Shown: positions 53,277 through 61,431 of the stretch, piece after piece
How positions within the stretch are numbered: the stretch's first letter is position 1
Layout: every line of letters begins with the position of its first letter
Assembly: GCA_016215025.1 (NCBI GenBank)
Contig: JACRMI010000009.1
Location: 35,881 to 99,880 of the forward strand
DNA from: Chloroflexota bacterium
GTDB taxonomy: Bacteria > Chloroflexota > Anaerolineae > UBA4142
DNA length: 64,000 nucleotides
Direction of reading: 5' to 3'
Position numbers and translations under genes: made by a program
The notes under the pieces: model-generated
The model's input: only the letters and a program-made list of their open reading frames with translations
Told to the model about the DNA's origin: nothing
Databases searched by the model: none

Positions 53277-55481
53277 TCACTCAGCTGGCAACCACACCGA
53301 GAAGGTGCTGCCCTGTCCAACTGCACTCTGCACTGTGAGGCGTCCACCGTGACTAGAGACGAGTGTTTGACAAATCGACAGACCTAGCCCGGTACCCTGG
53401 GTCTTGGTCGTAAAGAACGGATCGAAGATACGTTCTAGTGTGTCCGGTGCAATGCCTTCACCCGAATCGATAAAATCAATCACGATCCATTTTCCTCGCT
53501 CTTGACGCATATGACTCTCGACGCGTAATTTTCCACCATCAGGCATCGATTCAATCGCATTGAGCACAAGATTCAAGAAAACTTGTTTGAGTTGATTTTC
53601 CACACCTTGAATCATCGACGACTCTGTCTGCCATTCGACCTGCACACTCACGTTCGCATGTTGCAGACGCTTGGCGGCAAGTGCAAGAATGTTTTCCACC
53701 GCTGCGCGAACGTCAAACAGGGCGGACGTTTCGCCCGCAGGTCGATAAAAGTTCAACAGCCGTTGCACGATGGTTGCCAACCGGTCAATTTCGTCTTGCG
53801 TCATTTCGAGAAACTCTAGAGCGCGCGGGTTTTGTTTGACATCGGCACGAATGAGATCAAGACAGCCCAAGATTCCTTGGAGCGGGTTGTTGATCTCGTG
53901 CGCCAGCGAGGTCGCCAGTTCTCCAACGGCGGCTAACTTTTCCGATTGAATCAGTTGCGCCTCTAGGCGTTTTTGCGTCGTGATATTTTTGAGAACATTT
54001 ACGGTACCCACAAATTGCCCGGTCGAATCGTGAAAGGGATAAGTGGTGCAGAGAAAAGTACCGTTAAGGCGCGGCTCATCAAATTCGGTGTGACAAACGT
54101 TGCTACGATTATTGAGCACCTGGCAGTGCGAGCAATACGCGGGCGGTGTCGCGGTACCGTGAATCGCTTCGTAACAATGTTGACCGACCAAGGCGCTCGG
54201 CGTCGAGTTTAGCCATTGCGCCAAGGTTGAATTCGCGCGGAGAATTTTTGAGTTTTCGTCGATGAGCGTAATGCCTTCGTCAATCGCATCGACCGTTTCT
54301 TCCCATTCCTTTTTAGCTTGCTCGACTTTGTGAAAAAGCGTGGTGAGTTCCGCCAGTTGCTGTTGGACCTTCAGATGCAAGCGCGCATTTTGAATCGCGA
54401 TGGCAACAGGCGATGCAATCGACTGCAAAAGTTGCAAATCTTTATCGTTGAATGTGCCGCGCTTTTTGTTCAGCAATTCGATAATGCCAACCAAATCACC
54501 TTTCACGAGCAATGGCACGCACAAAATCGACCGAGTCTTGAAACCGGTTTCGACATCGACACCGTCGAACCAGCGCGGGTCTTGAGTCGTATCGTGAACG
54601 AGCGTCGGTTGCCCGGTTTGTGCCACCCAGCCCGCTACGCCTTGTCCAATCTTAATTCGAATCGCGGCGAATTGCTCAACGTTTCCATGCAGCGTCTTGG
54701 CAAAGTACAATTCGTCGGTGGCAATATCTCGAAGCAAGACCGACCCTGCTTCGACTTGCATCTTTTCATTCAAGACGCGAATGACGTTCGTCAAAACCTC
54801 GTCGAGGTCTTGCGTTGCCGTAAGCGTCTTGCCGACGGTGCTCCAAATCGACTCGGCTTCAATTCGCCGCTCGGCATCCTCAAGCGCGCCAGTTTGTTCT
54901 GGCTGTGGGCGTACACTCGTCGCGACTACTTGATTCATGACAAAGGCAATGAGCCACAAACCAATGACGACAAAGACCGGCAACAGATACGAATTCTGCA
55001 AATCCGTTGCCGATTTGCCGCTCGCGGTGGCTGCAATTCCCGTAAGCTCGATTCCAACAATCGCCCCATAAGCAATCGACGACATGCCCGCAACGAGCCA
55101 AGGTTTGATCGGTGTTGCGCTGAGAATCAAAGCGAAATAGAGCAGAAAACCCGGCCAAGTGAAATCGGCAAGTAAGTGTATGGTCGCCGCAATTCCAAGC
55201 GCGGTCGCCATCACACTCAATTGAATCACAATCGATGCGAGTACGCGCGAACGCTCAAGCGACCCATAGTACACAGCGAGGAGAATCATATCGAGGATCG
55301 GAAATATGATAACCCAATTTACGCCTGACGAGGAATTTTGCGGAGCTGAATAGAGGATGAGAACAAACCAAACAAAATCGAAAAGAAGTTTACCCTGAAG
55401 AAATAAAAGAGGATTCTTGCCAAAAGTGGCAAGACGCTCTACTTGATCGAGTTGATGCGCGAATTCACTGCTCGATTTCAT
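53277..55481 (-). CDS. Sensor histidine kinase with membrane, GAF and PAS domains
   Basis: 734 residues from the ATG at 55481; a TTG-initiated extension to 55538 runs into a MITE-like element and is rejected. Several N-terminal membrane segments (about 30-200), then a GAF domain (about 210-380), a PAS domain (about 400-510) with a CYEAIHG...YCSHCQVL cysteine pattern, and a HisKA domain (SLAHEINNPLQG) followed by an ATPase domain (VLNAIESMPDGG, GTGLGLSI). It phosphorylates the OmpR-type regulator next to it. The Cys pattern resembles that in the kinase at 11920. Confidence 0.93.
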   Translation of the reverse strand: MKSSSEFAHQLDQVERLATFGKNPLLFLQGKLLFDFVWFVLILYSAPQNSSSGVNWVIIFPILDMILLAVYYGSLERSRVLASIVIQLSVMATALGIAATIHLLADFTWPGFLLYFALILSATPIKPWLVAGMSSIAYGAIVGIELTGIAATASGKSATDLQNSYLLPVFVVIGLWLIAFVMNQVVATSVRPQPEQTGALEDAERRIEAESIWSTVGKTLTATQDLDEVLTNVIRVLNEKMQVEAGSVLLRDIATDELYFAKTLHGNVEQFAAIRIKIGQGVAGWVAQTGQPTLVHDTTQDPRWFDGVDVETGFKTRSILCVPLLVKGDLVGIIELLNKKRGTFNDKDLQLLQSIASPVAIAIQNARLHLKVQQQLAELTTLFHKVEQAKKEWEETVDAIDEGITLIDENSKILRANSTLAQWLNSTPSALVGQHCYEAIHGTATPPAYCSHCQVLNNRSNVCHTEFDEPRLNGTFLCTTYPFHDSTGQFVGTVNVLKNITTQKRLEAQLIQSEKLAAVGELATSLAHEINNPLQGILGCLDLIRADVKQNPRALEFLEMTQDEIDRLATIVQRLLNFYRPAGETSALFDVRAAVENILALAAKRLQHANVSVQVEWQTESSMIQGVENQLKQVFLNLVLNAIESMPDGGKLRVESHMRQERGKWIVIDFIDSGEGIAPDTLERIFDPFFTTKTQGTGLGLSICQTLVSSHGGRLTVQSAVGQGSTFSVWLPAE

Positions 55482-55500
55482 CGTGCCGGTATCGTGACAC

Positions 55501-55646
55501 AACTTGCACTGAATGTCAAACTTGCGGAACGACGCCAAATGGAATTCGGCGTCTCGATGAGCTGGAAATCGGTTAGAACCCGATTAATGTTAACTCGATT
55601 GATCGAGTTTTCACCTCGCCGAGCGGGCAAGCGCCCAAACTTGCAC
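55501..55646. mobile_element. MITE-like element (copy 1), flanked by AACTTGCAC direct repeats
   Basis: The 9-base direct repeat AACTTGCAC is at 55501-55509 and 55638-55646. Between them are two adjacent hairpins, AACTCGAT/ATCGAGTT (55592-55609) and AATCGG/CCGATT, the same pair as in the element at 58577-58747 in the opposite orientation. Sequence around the hairpins is diverged. The element lies between the BTAD gene and the kinase start. Confidence 0.65.
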
Positions 55647-55664
55647 ATGGACCCGGATCATCAT

Positions 55665-58523
55665 TTACCACTCGACCAGTTTCCAAATTTCCGGTTGCAT
55701 TGTGCCGGCTTCGGTCTCAATTTCTGCAAAGATGGTCACCGCTTTTTGCAAGTACCGCATCGACTCGTCGTCTTTGCCGGAGGCATGGAAGAGGTCGGCT
55801 AAATTGTTGAGCAGTGCAGCTTGCAGATGGCGGTCGCCAATCGATTCGCACAATGCAAGCGCTGTCTCCGTCAACTTGATCGCACGATCAAGTTCGTTTG
55901 TGTCGCGACAAACGAGCGCGAGATTATTGAGCGCGGCGATCCGCACGTTCGGATCGTTCAGTGATTCTGCAATCGCGCAACTCTGTTCGAGTTGGTAACG
56001 CGCGTGCTGATTGTCGCCGCGCGCGCGCGCGAGTATTCCGAGAATGTCGCGCGCTTGGGCGATTGAACGCTTGTCGTGCGTCGATTCTGCAAGCGCGAGT
56101 CCGCGCGTCACCATTTCCTCGGCGCGCTTAGCTTCTCCGAGCGCATGAGCCGTCAAGCTCCAATCGACCAACAGCCGCGCGCGTTTATCCAACGATGTAT
56201 TTTCAGGCATAGCATTGATCGCCGTTTGAAAATGACTTGTCGCCAGCGCATACTCGCCGCGACGGTGATGCACATTGCCCCGCTTGTGTTCGATACTCGC
56301 TAACGCACTCGGCTCGCAAAAATTAGCGGCGGTTTCATAACTCGTCAACGCATTCCCATAATCGCCCAACAAGGTTTGCATGTCGCCGATGGATTCATGC
56401 AAAGAGGCAACATCAGGAAAGCCGAAGGTCAGGGCAGAGCCATAATGTGCCAGAGCTTCGGCGTTGGCATACAACGCGCGCGCATGATCGCCTGCGATTT
56501 TATAATACTCTGCCGCAAGCGCATCCGCGCCCGCAAGCTGATAATGCTTGGCGATTTGATTCGCAAAGGCGTTCGTATCGTGATGCGAGCGACTCGTGTT
56601 TATCATCGATTCGGCAACACGTCGATGCAAGAGTCGGCGGCGCGCGGCGCTCGTTTCTTCATATGCTAGTGCGCGTAGTTTTTCGTGCGAAAAATCAAAG
56701 CGCAGATTTTCAGTCGCAATTTCCTTGACGAGTCCCTGCGCGATCAACTCTTCGAGCGTCTTGATGGTTTCCTCTTCCGTACGCCCACTGGCTTCGCGCA
56801 GCGTATCGAAATCGAACGAGCAACCAATCACGGCGGCAGCACTGAGCAACTGTTTCCCGGTTTCGCTGGCAATCGCGAGCCGCGCATGGAGCAAATCGCG
56901 TACGCCGTTCGGCAGCGACCAATCATCGGCTTGCGCATTGCCCTGATCGAGCGCGTTCAAATATTCGACGACAAAAAATGGCAAGCCGTTGGTTTCGCGC
57001 TGCAAACGTTCGCTAATTTTTTGCGCAAGCGTCGCCGCCTCGCCGATAACCGATGTCACAAGCTGCGTCACTGCGAGGGGCGCGAGTCGTGGCAAGCGAA
57101 TGATCGAGGCAGTCCTACTGCGTTGCACTGGCGCGCTGACTTGATGCAAACGCTCGACCGATACCGCATCATCGTTCCGCCAAGTCGCAAGGATGGCGAA
57201 CGGTCGTCCGCGCAATTGCTGGACAATGTACATGAGCAAATCCAGCGACGCTCTGTCTGCCCATTGCAGATCGTCGAGAAAAAGAATTCCCGGTATCTTG
57301 CCACGCGTGACAGCGAAAATCGTTTGGCTGATGCCTTCAAAGAATCGTCCGCGTGCCCCGGCAGTGTCGAGCGGCAGCGTCGTTGCAGCTTCGCCGATTT
57401 CTGGAACGAGACGCGCCACTTCGGCTAACCACGCCGATGGAATTTTTGCGCGCAAATCTGGATGGTCGATCAACACGCGCAACGCTTCGACAAAAATTCC
57501 ATACGCAAGATTCGATTCACCCTCGTACGCACGTCCCGTCAAAATGATCGCACCCTGTTCCCGTACGCAAGCGAGAAATTCTTCTGCCAATCGAGTCTTG
57601 CCAATCCCGGCCTCGCCTTCGACGGCGAGCAGGTGTCCATTGGTTTGAATGTTAGCGTAAGTCCGTTTGAGCGTCTCCAATTCCGCCGCGCGTCCAACCA
57701 ATGGATATTGGCTAGGAGCGAGTGGGAGCGGTTCACTATGCACGGTCCATTGTTCACTAACGACTGGGTGTTTTTGCTCTTTGATTTTTCGATAGAGCGC
57801 TGTCGTCTCCTCAAGTGGCGTGACACCTAATTCTTTTTCTAACACGCGGACGCATTCGTCGTACTGCCGCAATGCCGCCGCGCGTTGATCGGTCAGAGCA
57901 TACAACTGCATCAACTGGCGATGCGCTGGTTCGTGCAACGAATCGAGCGCCAGCCAACGCCGCGCGTACTCAATCGCCGAATCGTACGCTTTTTTGTCGG
58001 TCTGATAGCACACGAGTTTTTCGAGAACGGTCGCAAATTCGCGCCGAAGATTTTCGGCGGTGAAAAATTGCCAATCGTCATAGTCCGGACTATCGCGCAG
58101 ATAAAAGCCCGCGAGAAAATCGCCGCGGTAAAGTTCGGCGGCGCGCTTGAGTAACGCCACGCATTGGGCACAGAGTTCAGTTGGAGGATGTTGGTGCGCC
58201 TTGTGTGTTTCAAGCACCTGCTGGAATTCGACCACATCGGTCGCCAACTTGGCTCGCGGATTCAAGCCAATGCTCTCACGGTCGATTTCTAGAATGTCAT
58301 CGCTGAGCGCCGCATTAAGCGTGGAAAGCGTTCGACGAAAAGAAGCGCGTGCGCGAGTCTGGTCGGATTCAGGATAGAAAAGTGTTGCGAGTGAATCACG
58401 GCTGTGTGTTGCGCGCGTGACGGCGAGATACGCTAGCAATGCAATCGCCTTGCGCGTATCGAATTCAATGGGCTGGTCTTTATTTTGTAGCTGGGGCGTA
58501 CCGAACAGGAATAGTTTGAACAT
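55665..58523 (-). CDS. BTAD-type transcriptional regulator with ATPase and TPR domains (SARP/AfsR-like)
   Basis: 952 residues from the ATG at 58523, the true domain start (MFKLFLFGTPQLQNKDQPIEF). An extension to 58628 runs into the mobile element. N-terminal winged helix with DTRKAIALLAYLAVTRATHS and RASFRRTLSTLNAALSD, a BTAD domain (about 100-250), then an AAA/NB-ARC-like ATPase with Walker A GEAGIGKTRLAEEF and Walker B ILFLDDLQWAD. The C-terminal third has TPR repeats. It probably activates transcription in response to ATP and protein partners. The candidate binding sites at 58753-58784 lie upstream of the divergent cupredoxin gene. The promoter suggests a leaderless mRNA. Confidence 0.9.
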   Translation of the reverse strand: MFKLFLFGTPQLQNKDQPIEFDTRKAIALLAYLAVTRATHSRDSLATLFYPESDQTRARASFRRTLSTLNAALSDDILEIDRESIGLNPRAKLATDVVEFQQVLETHKAHQHPPTELCAQCVALLKRAAELYRGDFLAGFYLRDSPDYDDWQFFTAENLRREFATVLEKLVCYQTDKKAYDSAIEYARRWLALDSLHEPAHRQLMQLYALTDQRAAALRQYDECVRVLEKELGVTPLEETTALYRKIKEQKHPVVSEQWTVHSEPLPLAPSQYPLVGRAAELETLKRTYANIQTNGHLLAVEGEAGIGKTRLAEEFLACVREQGAIILTGRAYEGESNLAYGIFVEALRVLIDHPDLRAKIPSAWLAEVARLVPEIGEAATTLPLDTAGARGRFFEGISQTIFAVTRGKIPGILFLDDLQWADRASLDLLMYIVQQLRGRPFAILATWRNDDAVSVERLHQVSAPVQRSRTASIIRLPRLAPLAVTQLVTSVIGEAATLAQKISERLQRETNGLPFFVVEYLNALDQGNAQADDWSLPNGVRDLLHARLAIASETGKQLLSAAAVIGCSFDFDTLREASGRTEEETIKTLEELIAQGLVKEIATENLRFDFSHEKLRALAYEETSAARRRLLHRRVAESMINTSRSHHDTNAFANQIAKHYQLAGADALAAEYYKIAGDHARALYANAEALAHYGSALTFGFPDVASLHESIGDMQTLLGDYGNALTSYETAANFCEPSALASIEHKRGNVHHRRGEYALATSHFQTAINAMPENTSLDKRARLLVDWSLTAHALGEAKRAEEMVTRGLALAESTHDKRSIAQARDILGILARARGDNQHARYQLEQSCAIAESLNDPNVRIAALNNLALVCRDTNELDRAIKLTETALALCESIGDRHLQAALLNNLADLFHASGKDDESMRYLQKAVTIFAEIETEAGTMQPEIWKLVEW

Positions 58524-58530
58524 CGGCGGA

Positions 58531-58560
58531 ATTATAACGCAAGTGTTGAACCGTTGTCTA
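58531..58560 (-). promoter_or_regulatory. Promoter of the BTAD-regulator gene, probably leaderless
   Basis: On the minus strand TAGACA (58555-58560), 18 bases, TATAAT (58531-58536), with the ATG eight bases after the -10. No Shine-Dalgarno is present, so the transcript would begin at or just before the start codon. Confidence 0.65.
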
Positions 58561-58567
58561 GGGCATA

Positions 58568-58756
58568 TTTCCCGTAGGGTGTGCGTCAAAGCTTTGGGTG
58601 GTTGGAATTTTGCCCGCCGTCGTTTCAAAACGACGGCTCAAAAGGTGGAAACTCGATTTATCGAGTTGGCGTCAATCGGCTTCCAACCGATTTTGACCTC
58701 ATTGAATTTCATTCGGCGACGTTCACCCAAAATCGTGACGCACACCCTTTCCCGTA
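58568..58756. mobile_element. MITE with 26-bp terminal inverted repeats and 9-bp target duplication (copy 2)
   Basis: Terminal repeats begin GGGTGTGCGTCA at 58577 and end TGACGCACACCC at 58747, extended by CCAAAR/TTTGGGTG. The perfect duplication TTTCCCGTA flanks both ends (58568-58576 and 58748-58756). The 171-base interior has three hairpins, including GCCGTCGTTT/AAAACGACGGC, AACTCGAT/ATCGAGTT and AATCGG/CCGATT. No ORF. It sits between the BTAD promoter and the cupredoxin operator region. Confidence 0.85.
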
Positions 58757-58797
58757 ACGTTTTCCGGAACGATGTCGGAACGATCTCCTGCTAAGAT
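58753..58797 (+). promoter_or_regulatory. Candidate SARP-type direct-repeat operator with -10 element
   Basis: CGGAACGAT repeats at 58765-58773 and 58776-58784, an 11-bp period, preceded by a weaker CGTAACGTT at 58753. A -10-like TAAGAT follows at 58792-58797. SARP proteins bind direct repeats on one face of the helix, the last one about 8 bases before the -10. This suits activation of the cupredoxin gene. Confidence 0.55.
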
Positions 58798-58918
58798 CGA
58801 ATTGCAGGTGGATGTGAAATGAATCGGATTAAAGGCGAGACTTGGACGCGAGGCAAGTGTAAGAAAATCCTCCATCCAACACTCACCAATCCAAAATCAC
58901 AAACTCAAAGGAGGGAAA

Positions 58919-59779
58919 GTGATAAACCTATTTCGATATTGGCGGATCTTAGCTATGGCGACCGCTTTGTTGGTTGCCGCGCTCATGGGTGCATGCGCCC
59001 AAGCCCCGCAAGCGCCGGTACCCGTCACCGGGCTGTCGGAGGTCACGATCGACGCTGCCGATTTTTCCTATGCGGCACCTGAGACCCTGAACGCGGGCTG
59101 GGTACGCGTCAAGATGACGAACGTCGGCAAAGAACCGCACCACGTCCAATTCATGCGTTTGAACGATGGCGTAACGCTGCCACAGTTTCAAGAGGCGCTG
59201 AAACAAGGCGAAGGACCAGCACTCGCGCTGGTTCAACTGACTGGTGGCGTCGGAGCAGTCGATCCGAGCAGCGCAGCCAATGCGATTATTAATCTGCCAG
59301 CGGGCAATTATGTGATCGCATGCTTTGTCACCTCCGGCGATGGCGTTCCGCATCTTGCCAAAGGGATGATTAAACCGCTCACGGTGACCGCCGCGACCGG
59401 AGCCACCGCGAACGAGCCGACCGCCACGACCACCGTGCGACTAAAAGATTTCGCAATTGACATGCCGGACACACTTGCCGCCGGTAACACTGTGATCAAG
59501 GTAATCAACGATGGACCTGAATTTCACGAGTGGAATATTTTCCGGCTCACCGAGGGTAAAACCACGCAAGATATCTTTGCATGGTTTGGCAACCCAGCAG
59601 GTCCTCCTCCTTTCTCGGCGATTGGTGGGCTGAATGGCTTGTCAACTAATTTCGTCGGTTATGCCGAACTGGATTTGAAACCAGGCGCCTATCTAGCAAT
59701 CTGCAACATTCCGAGCGGAGCAAACCAAGGTAAATCACACTCTGAACTCGGTATGATCAAAGAGTTCACGGTCAAATAA
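58919..59779 (+). CDS. Lipoprotein with two cupredoxin-like domains
   Basis: 286 residues with a GTG start at 58919 (GGAGGGAAA just upstream). Signal peptide and lipobox LMGACAQAP (Cys26 region). Two copies of a plastocyanin-like fold: VTIDAADFSYAAPETLNAGW to HLAKGMIKPLTV, and TTTVRLKDFAIDMPDTLAAGN to LGMIKEFTV. Copper ligands are not clearly conserved: His residues EPHHVQF and EFHEWNIF are present but the Cys-rich C-terminal ligand loop is only partly kept (ICNIPSG). It may bind copper or carry electrons at the cell surface. The dihaem cytochrome gene follows on the same strand. Confidence 0.82.
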   Translation: MINLFRYWRILAMATALLVAALMGACAQAPQAPVPVTGLSEVTIDAADFSYAAPETLNAGWVRVKMTNVGKEPHHVQFMRLNDGVTLPQFQEALKQGEGPALALVQLTGGVGAVDPSSAANAIINLPAGNYVIACFVTSGDGVPHLAKGMIKPLTVTAATGATANEPTATTTVRLKDFAIDMPDTLAAGNTVIKVINDGPEFHEWNIFRLTEGKTTQDIFAWFGNPAGPPPFSAIGGLNGLSTNFVGYAELDLKPGAYLAICNIPSGANQGKSHSELGMIKEFTVK

Positions 59780-59780
59780 G

Positions 59781-59992
59781 TAGTTTGCCAGTGTCAGATT
59801 TCCCCCACCGACGCAAAGAAACACAGAAAATGAGTGACTACTCAGCCAGCCGTCATTCTGAGAACCTCATGCCCGCGTCGGCAAGTTTACGGAAAGAAAC
59901 TTGTCACGCAAAGCGTGAGCGCAGCGAAGAATCCCGTTCTTCCAAGTTTCTTTCGGTCAGTGGGGCAACTGTAATCTGACATTGCCAAAGTA
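59781..59992. mobile_element. MITE-like element with 20-bp terminal inverted repeats and TA ends
   Basis: The 20-base ends 59781-59800 and 59973-59992 are inverted complements at 17 of 20 positions. The inner arms CCCCACYGACG...AAAGAAAC and GGAAAGAAACTTG (59891-59903) with 59943-59956 are also inverted. TA dinucleotides at both ends would fit a Tc1/IS630-type target. No coding capacity. Located one base past the cupredoxin stop, with no gene until 60102. Confidence 0.55.
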
Positions 59993-60005
59993 GGAACATC
60001 TACAA

Positions 60006-60037
60006 AGAGCGCGGAGAATTGGCATTCCCCGCGCTCT
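60006..60037. repeat. GC-rich hairpin upstream of the cytochrome gene
   Basis: AGAGCGCGG (60006-60014) pairs exactly with CCGCGCTCT (60029-60037) around 14 bases. It could end the cupredoxin transcript, but a T-run is absent. Confidence 0.5.
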
Positions 60038-60101
60038 GAGAATGGCGCGACTCGTAAGACAACAATCGTTTCCACAAAACAATTTTCTTGGGGAGGAAAT
60101 A

Positions 60102-61094
60102 ATGATCGGCAATCTGATCGCTCTGCTCATCTTGCTCGCTATCGTCGTGTTATTTGGCTATCTCGCCAAACGGTCATGGGGAACAAAACGCGGCGCACTA
60201 CTCAAATGGGTCGGCGTGATTCTTTCAGGCTTGCTCACACTTGTATTTCTACTCGTATTTGTCGCGGCACTGATCGGATTCCTCAAAACGACGATCCCTG
60301 CTAGTAATCCGGTATCGAATATCAAAGTACAAAGCACGCCGGAACAACTAGCGCGCGGCGAAACATTGGCACAATTGTGTTCTGGTTGTCACTCGCCGGA
60401 AGCGAAACCGCCCTTGATCGGAGGCAAGGAAAACTTTGCACAAATTCCCAACGGTCCCAATCTTGGCACTGTCTATTCGCCGAACCTTACACCGGCGGGC
60501 GAAATGAAAGATTGGACCGATGGTGAAATCATCCGCGCGATTCGCGAGGGTGTCCACAAGAATGGACGTCCCTTGATCGTGATGCCTACCACGTCGTTCA
60601 GCAACATGAGCGATTCAGATGTCCAAGCGCTAGTCGCCTATCTGCGTTCGCAACCGGCGACAAAACACGCACCGCAAAATGATCTAAATTCGAACAGTGT
60701 GAATCTACTGGCATTTCTGTTCCTGGCTGGCGGCGTGTTTGAGACGAGCGTACAACCGCCGATCACCCAGCCAATTCCCGATCCGCCCACCGGCGTAAAC
60801 GTGCAACGCGGCAAGTATCTCGCGACGGTCCTGGCATGTCAGGATTGTCACGGCAAAACATTCACCGGCGGCAACCCCAGCGGCTTTGCTCCCGTCGGAC
60901 CCAACATTGTCGCTCTGACGACGAATTGGAGTGACGCCGATTTTATCAAGTTGATGCGGACCGGCACCGATCCCGCCGACAATATGGTCAGCGAAAACAT
61001 GCCCTGGACAGATTACACCAAATTCAGCGACGACGAATTGAAATCGATCTTGATGTTTCTCAAGTCGTTGCCGAAAGAAGCGCCGAAACAGTAG
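60102..61094 (+). CDS. Membrane-anchored dihaem cytochrome c
   Basis: 330 residues from the ATG at 60102 (GGGGAGGAAATA just upstream). Two N-terminal membrane segments (about 5-22 and 38-62), a cytochrome c domain with LCSGCHSP, and a second with ACQDCHGK; distal Met ligands are likely in IVMPTTSF and ENMPWTDY. Pair-of-domains cytochromes with two CxxCH are common as electron carriers to oxidases or as alcohol/aldehyde dehydrogenase partners. It follows the cupredoxin lipoprotein, hinting at a copper-haem electron transfer pair outside the membrane. Confidence 0.93.
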   Translation: MIGNLIALLILLAIVVLFGYLAKRSWGTKRGALLKWVGVILSGLLTLVFLLVFVAALIGFLKTTIPASNPVSNIKVQSTPEQLARGETLAQLCSGCHSPEAKPPLIGGKENFAQIPNGPNLGTVYSPNLTPAGEMKDWTDGEIIRAIREGVHKNGRPLIVMPTTSFSNMSDSDVQALVAYLRSQPATKHAPQNDLNSNSVNLLAFLFLAGGVFETSVQPPITQPIPDPPTGVNVQRGKYLATVLACQDCHGKTFTGGNPSGFAPVGPNIVALTTNWSDADFIKLMRTGTDPADNMVSENMPWTDYTKFSDDELKSILMFLKSLPKEAPKQ

Positions 61095-61136
61095 GGCGAT
61101 TGACTGAAAGCCAAACGAAGATTTAGAATAACGCAG

Positions 61137-61256
61137 CTAGTACTCTGTCACACTGATGTTGACCGGTAGACTAGCCCTAGTGGGCGTAATACACTACCGA
61201 AAACGCGCACAAGGCGCTATGCTACGTCCCTCATTATCAGTTTGACAGAATACTAG
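61137..61256. mobile_element. Nested MITE-like element carrying a GTAG/CTAC family copy
   Basis: Outer arms 61137-61157 and 61236-61256 are inverted at 19 of 21 positions (CTAGTACTCTGTCACACTGAT type). Inside, the GTAG...CTAC copy E spans 61166-61225, with ACGCGCACAAGGCGCTATGCTAC matching copies A and D. The gap 61095-61431 has no gene. Confidence 0.6.
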
Positions 61257-61356
61257 CGCGTGAAACGTGATCATTCTGAATCGCGTCTCACGCCGTTTGG
61301 CGACATTCAATTTTAGGCACAGCGTGTCCAAGTGCAGACACAAAAATGGTGCAGTC

Positions 61357-61381
61357 TGATCAAGTACACTTTACTTGATCA
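61357..61381. promoter_or_regulatory. Palindrome TGATCAAGTA before the membrane protein gene
   Basis: TGATCAAGTA (61357-61366) pairs exactly with TACTTGATCA (61372-61381), loop CACTT. It lies 50 bases before the start of the next gene and could be an operator. No clear promoter core was found around it. Confidence 0.4.
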
Positions 61382-61431
61382 ACTACGCAAGATTTTGTGG
61401 ATGCACTATTTGATGCACGATTTGAAGGCAA

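Noticed and set aside
58819..59082. 87-codon plus-strand ORF before the cupredoxin gene
   Set aside because: Overlaps the signal peptide of the real gene in another frame; GTG at 58919 has the better ribosome site.
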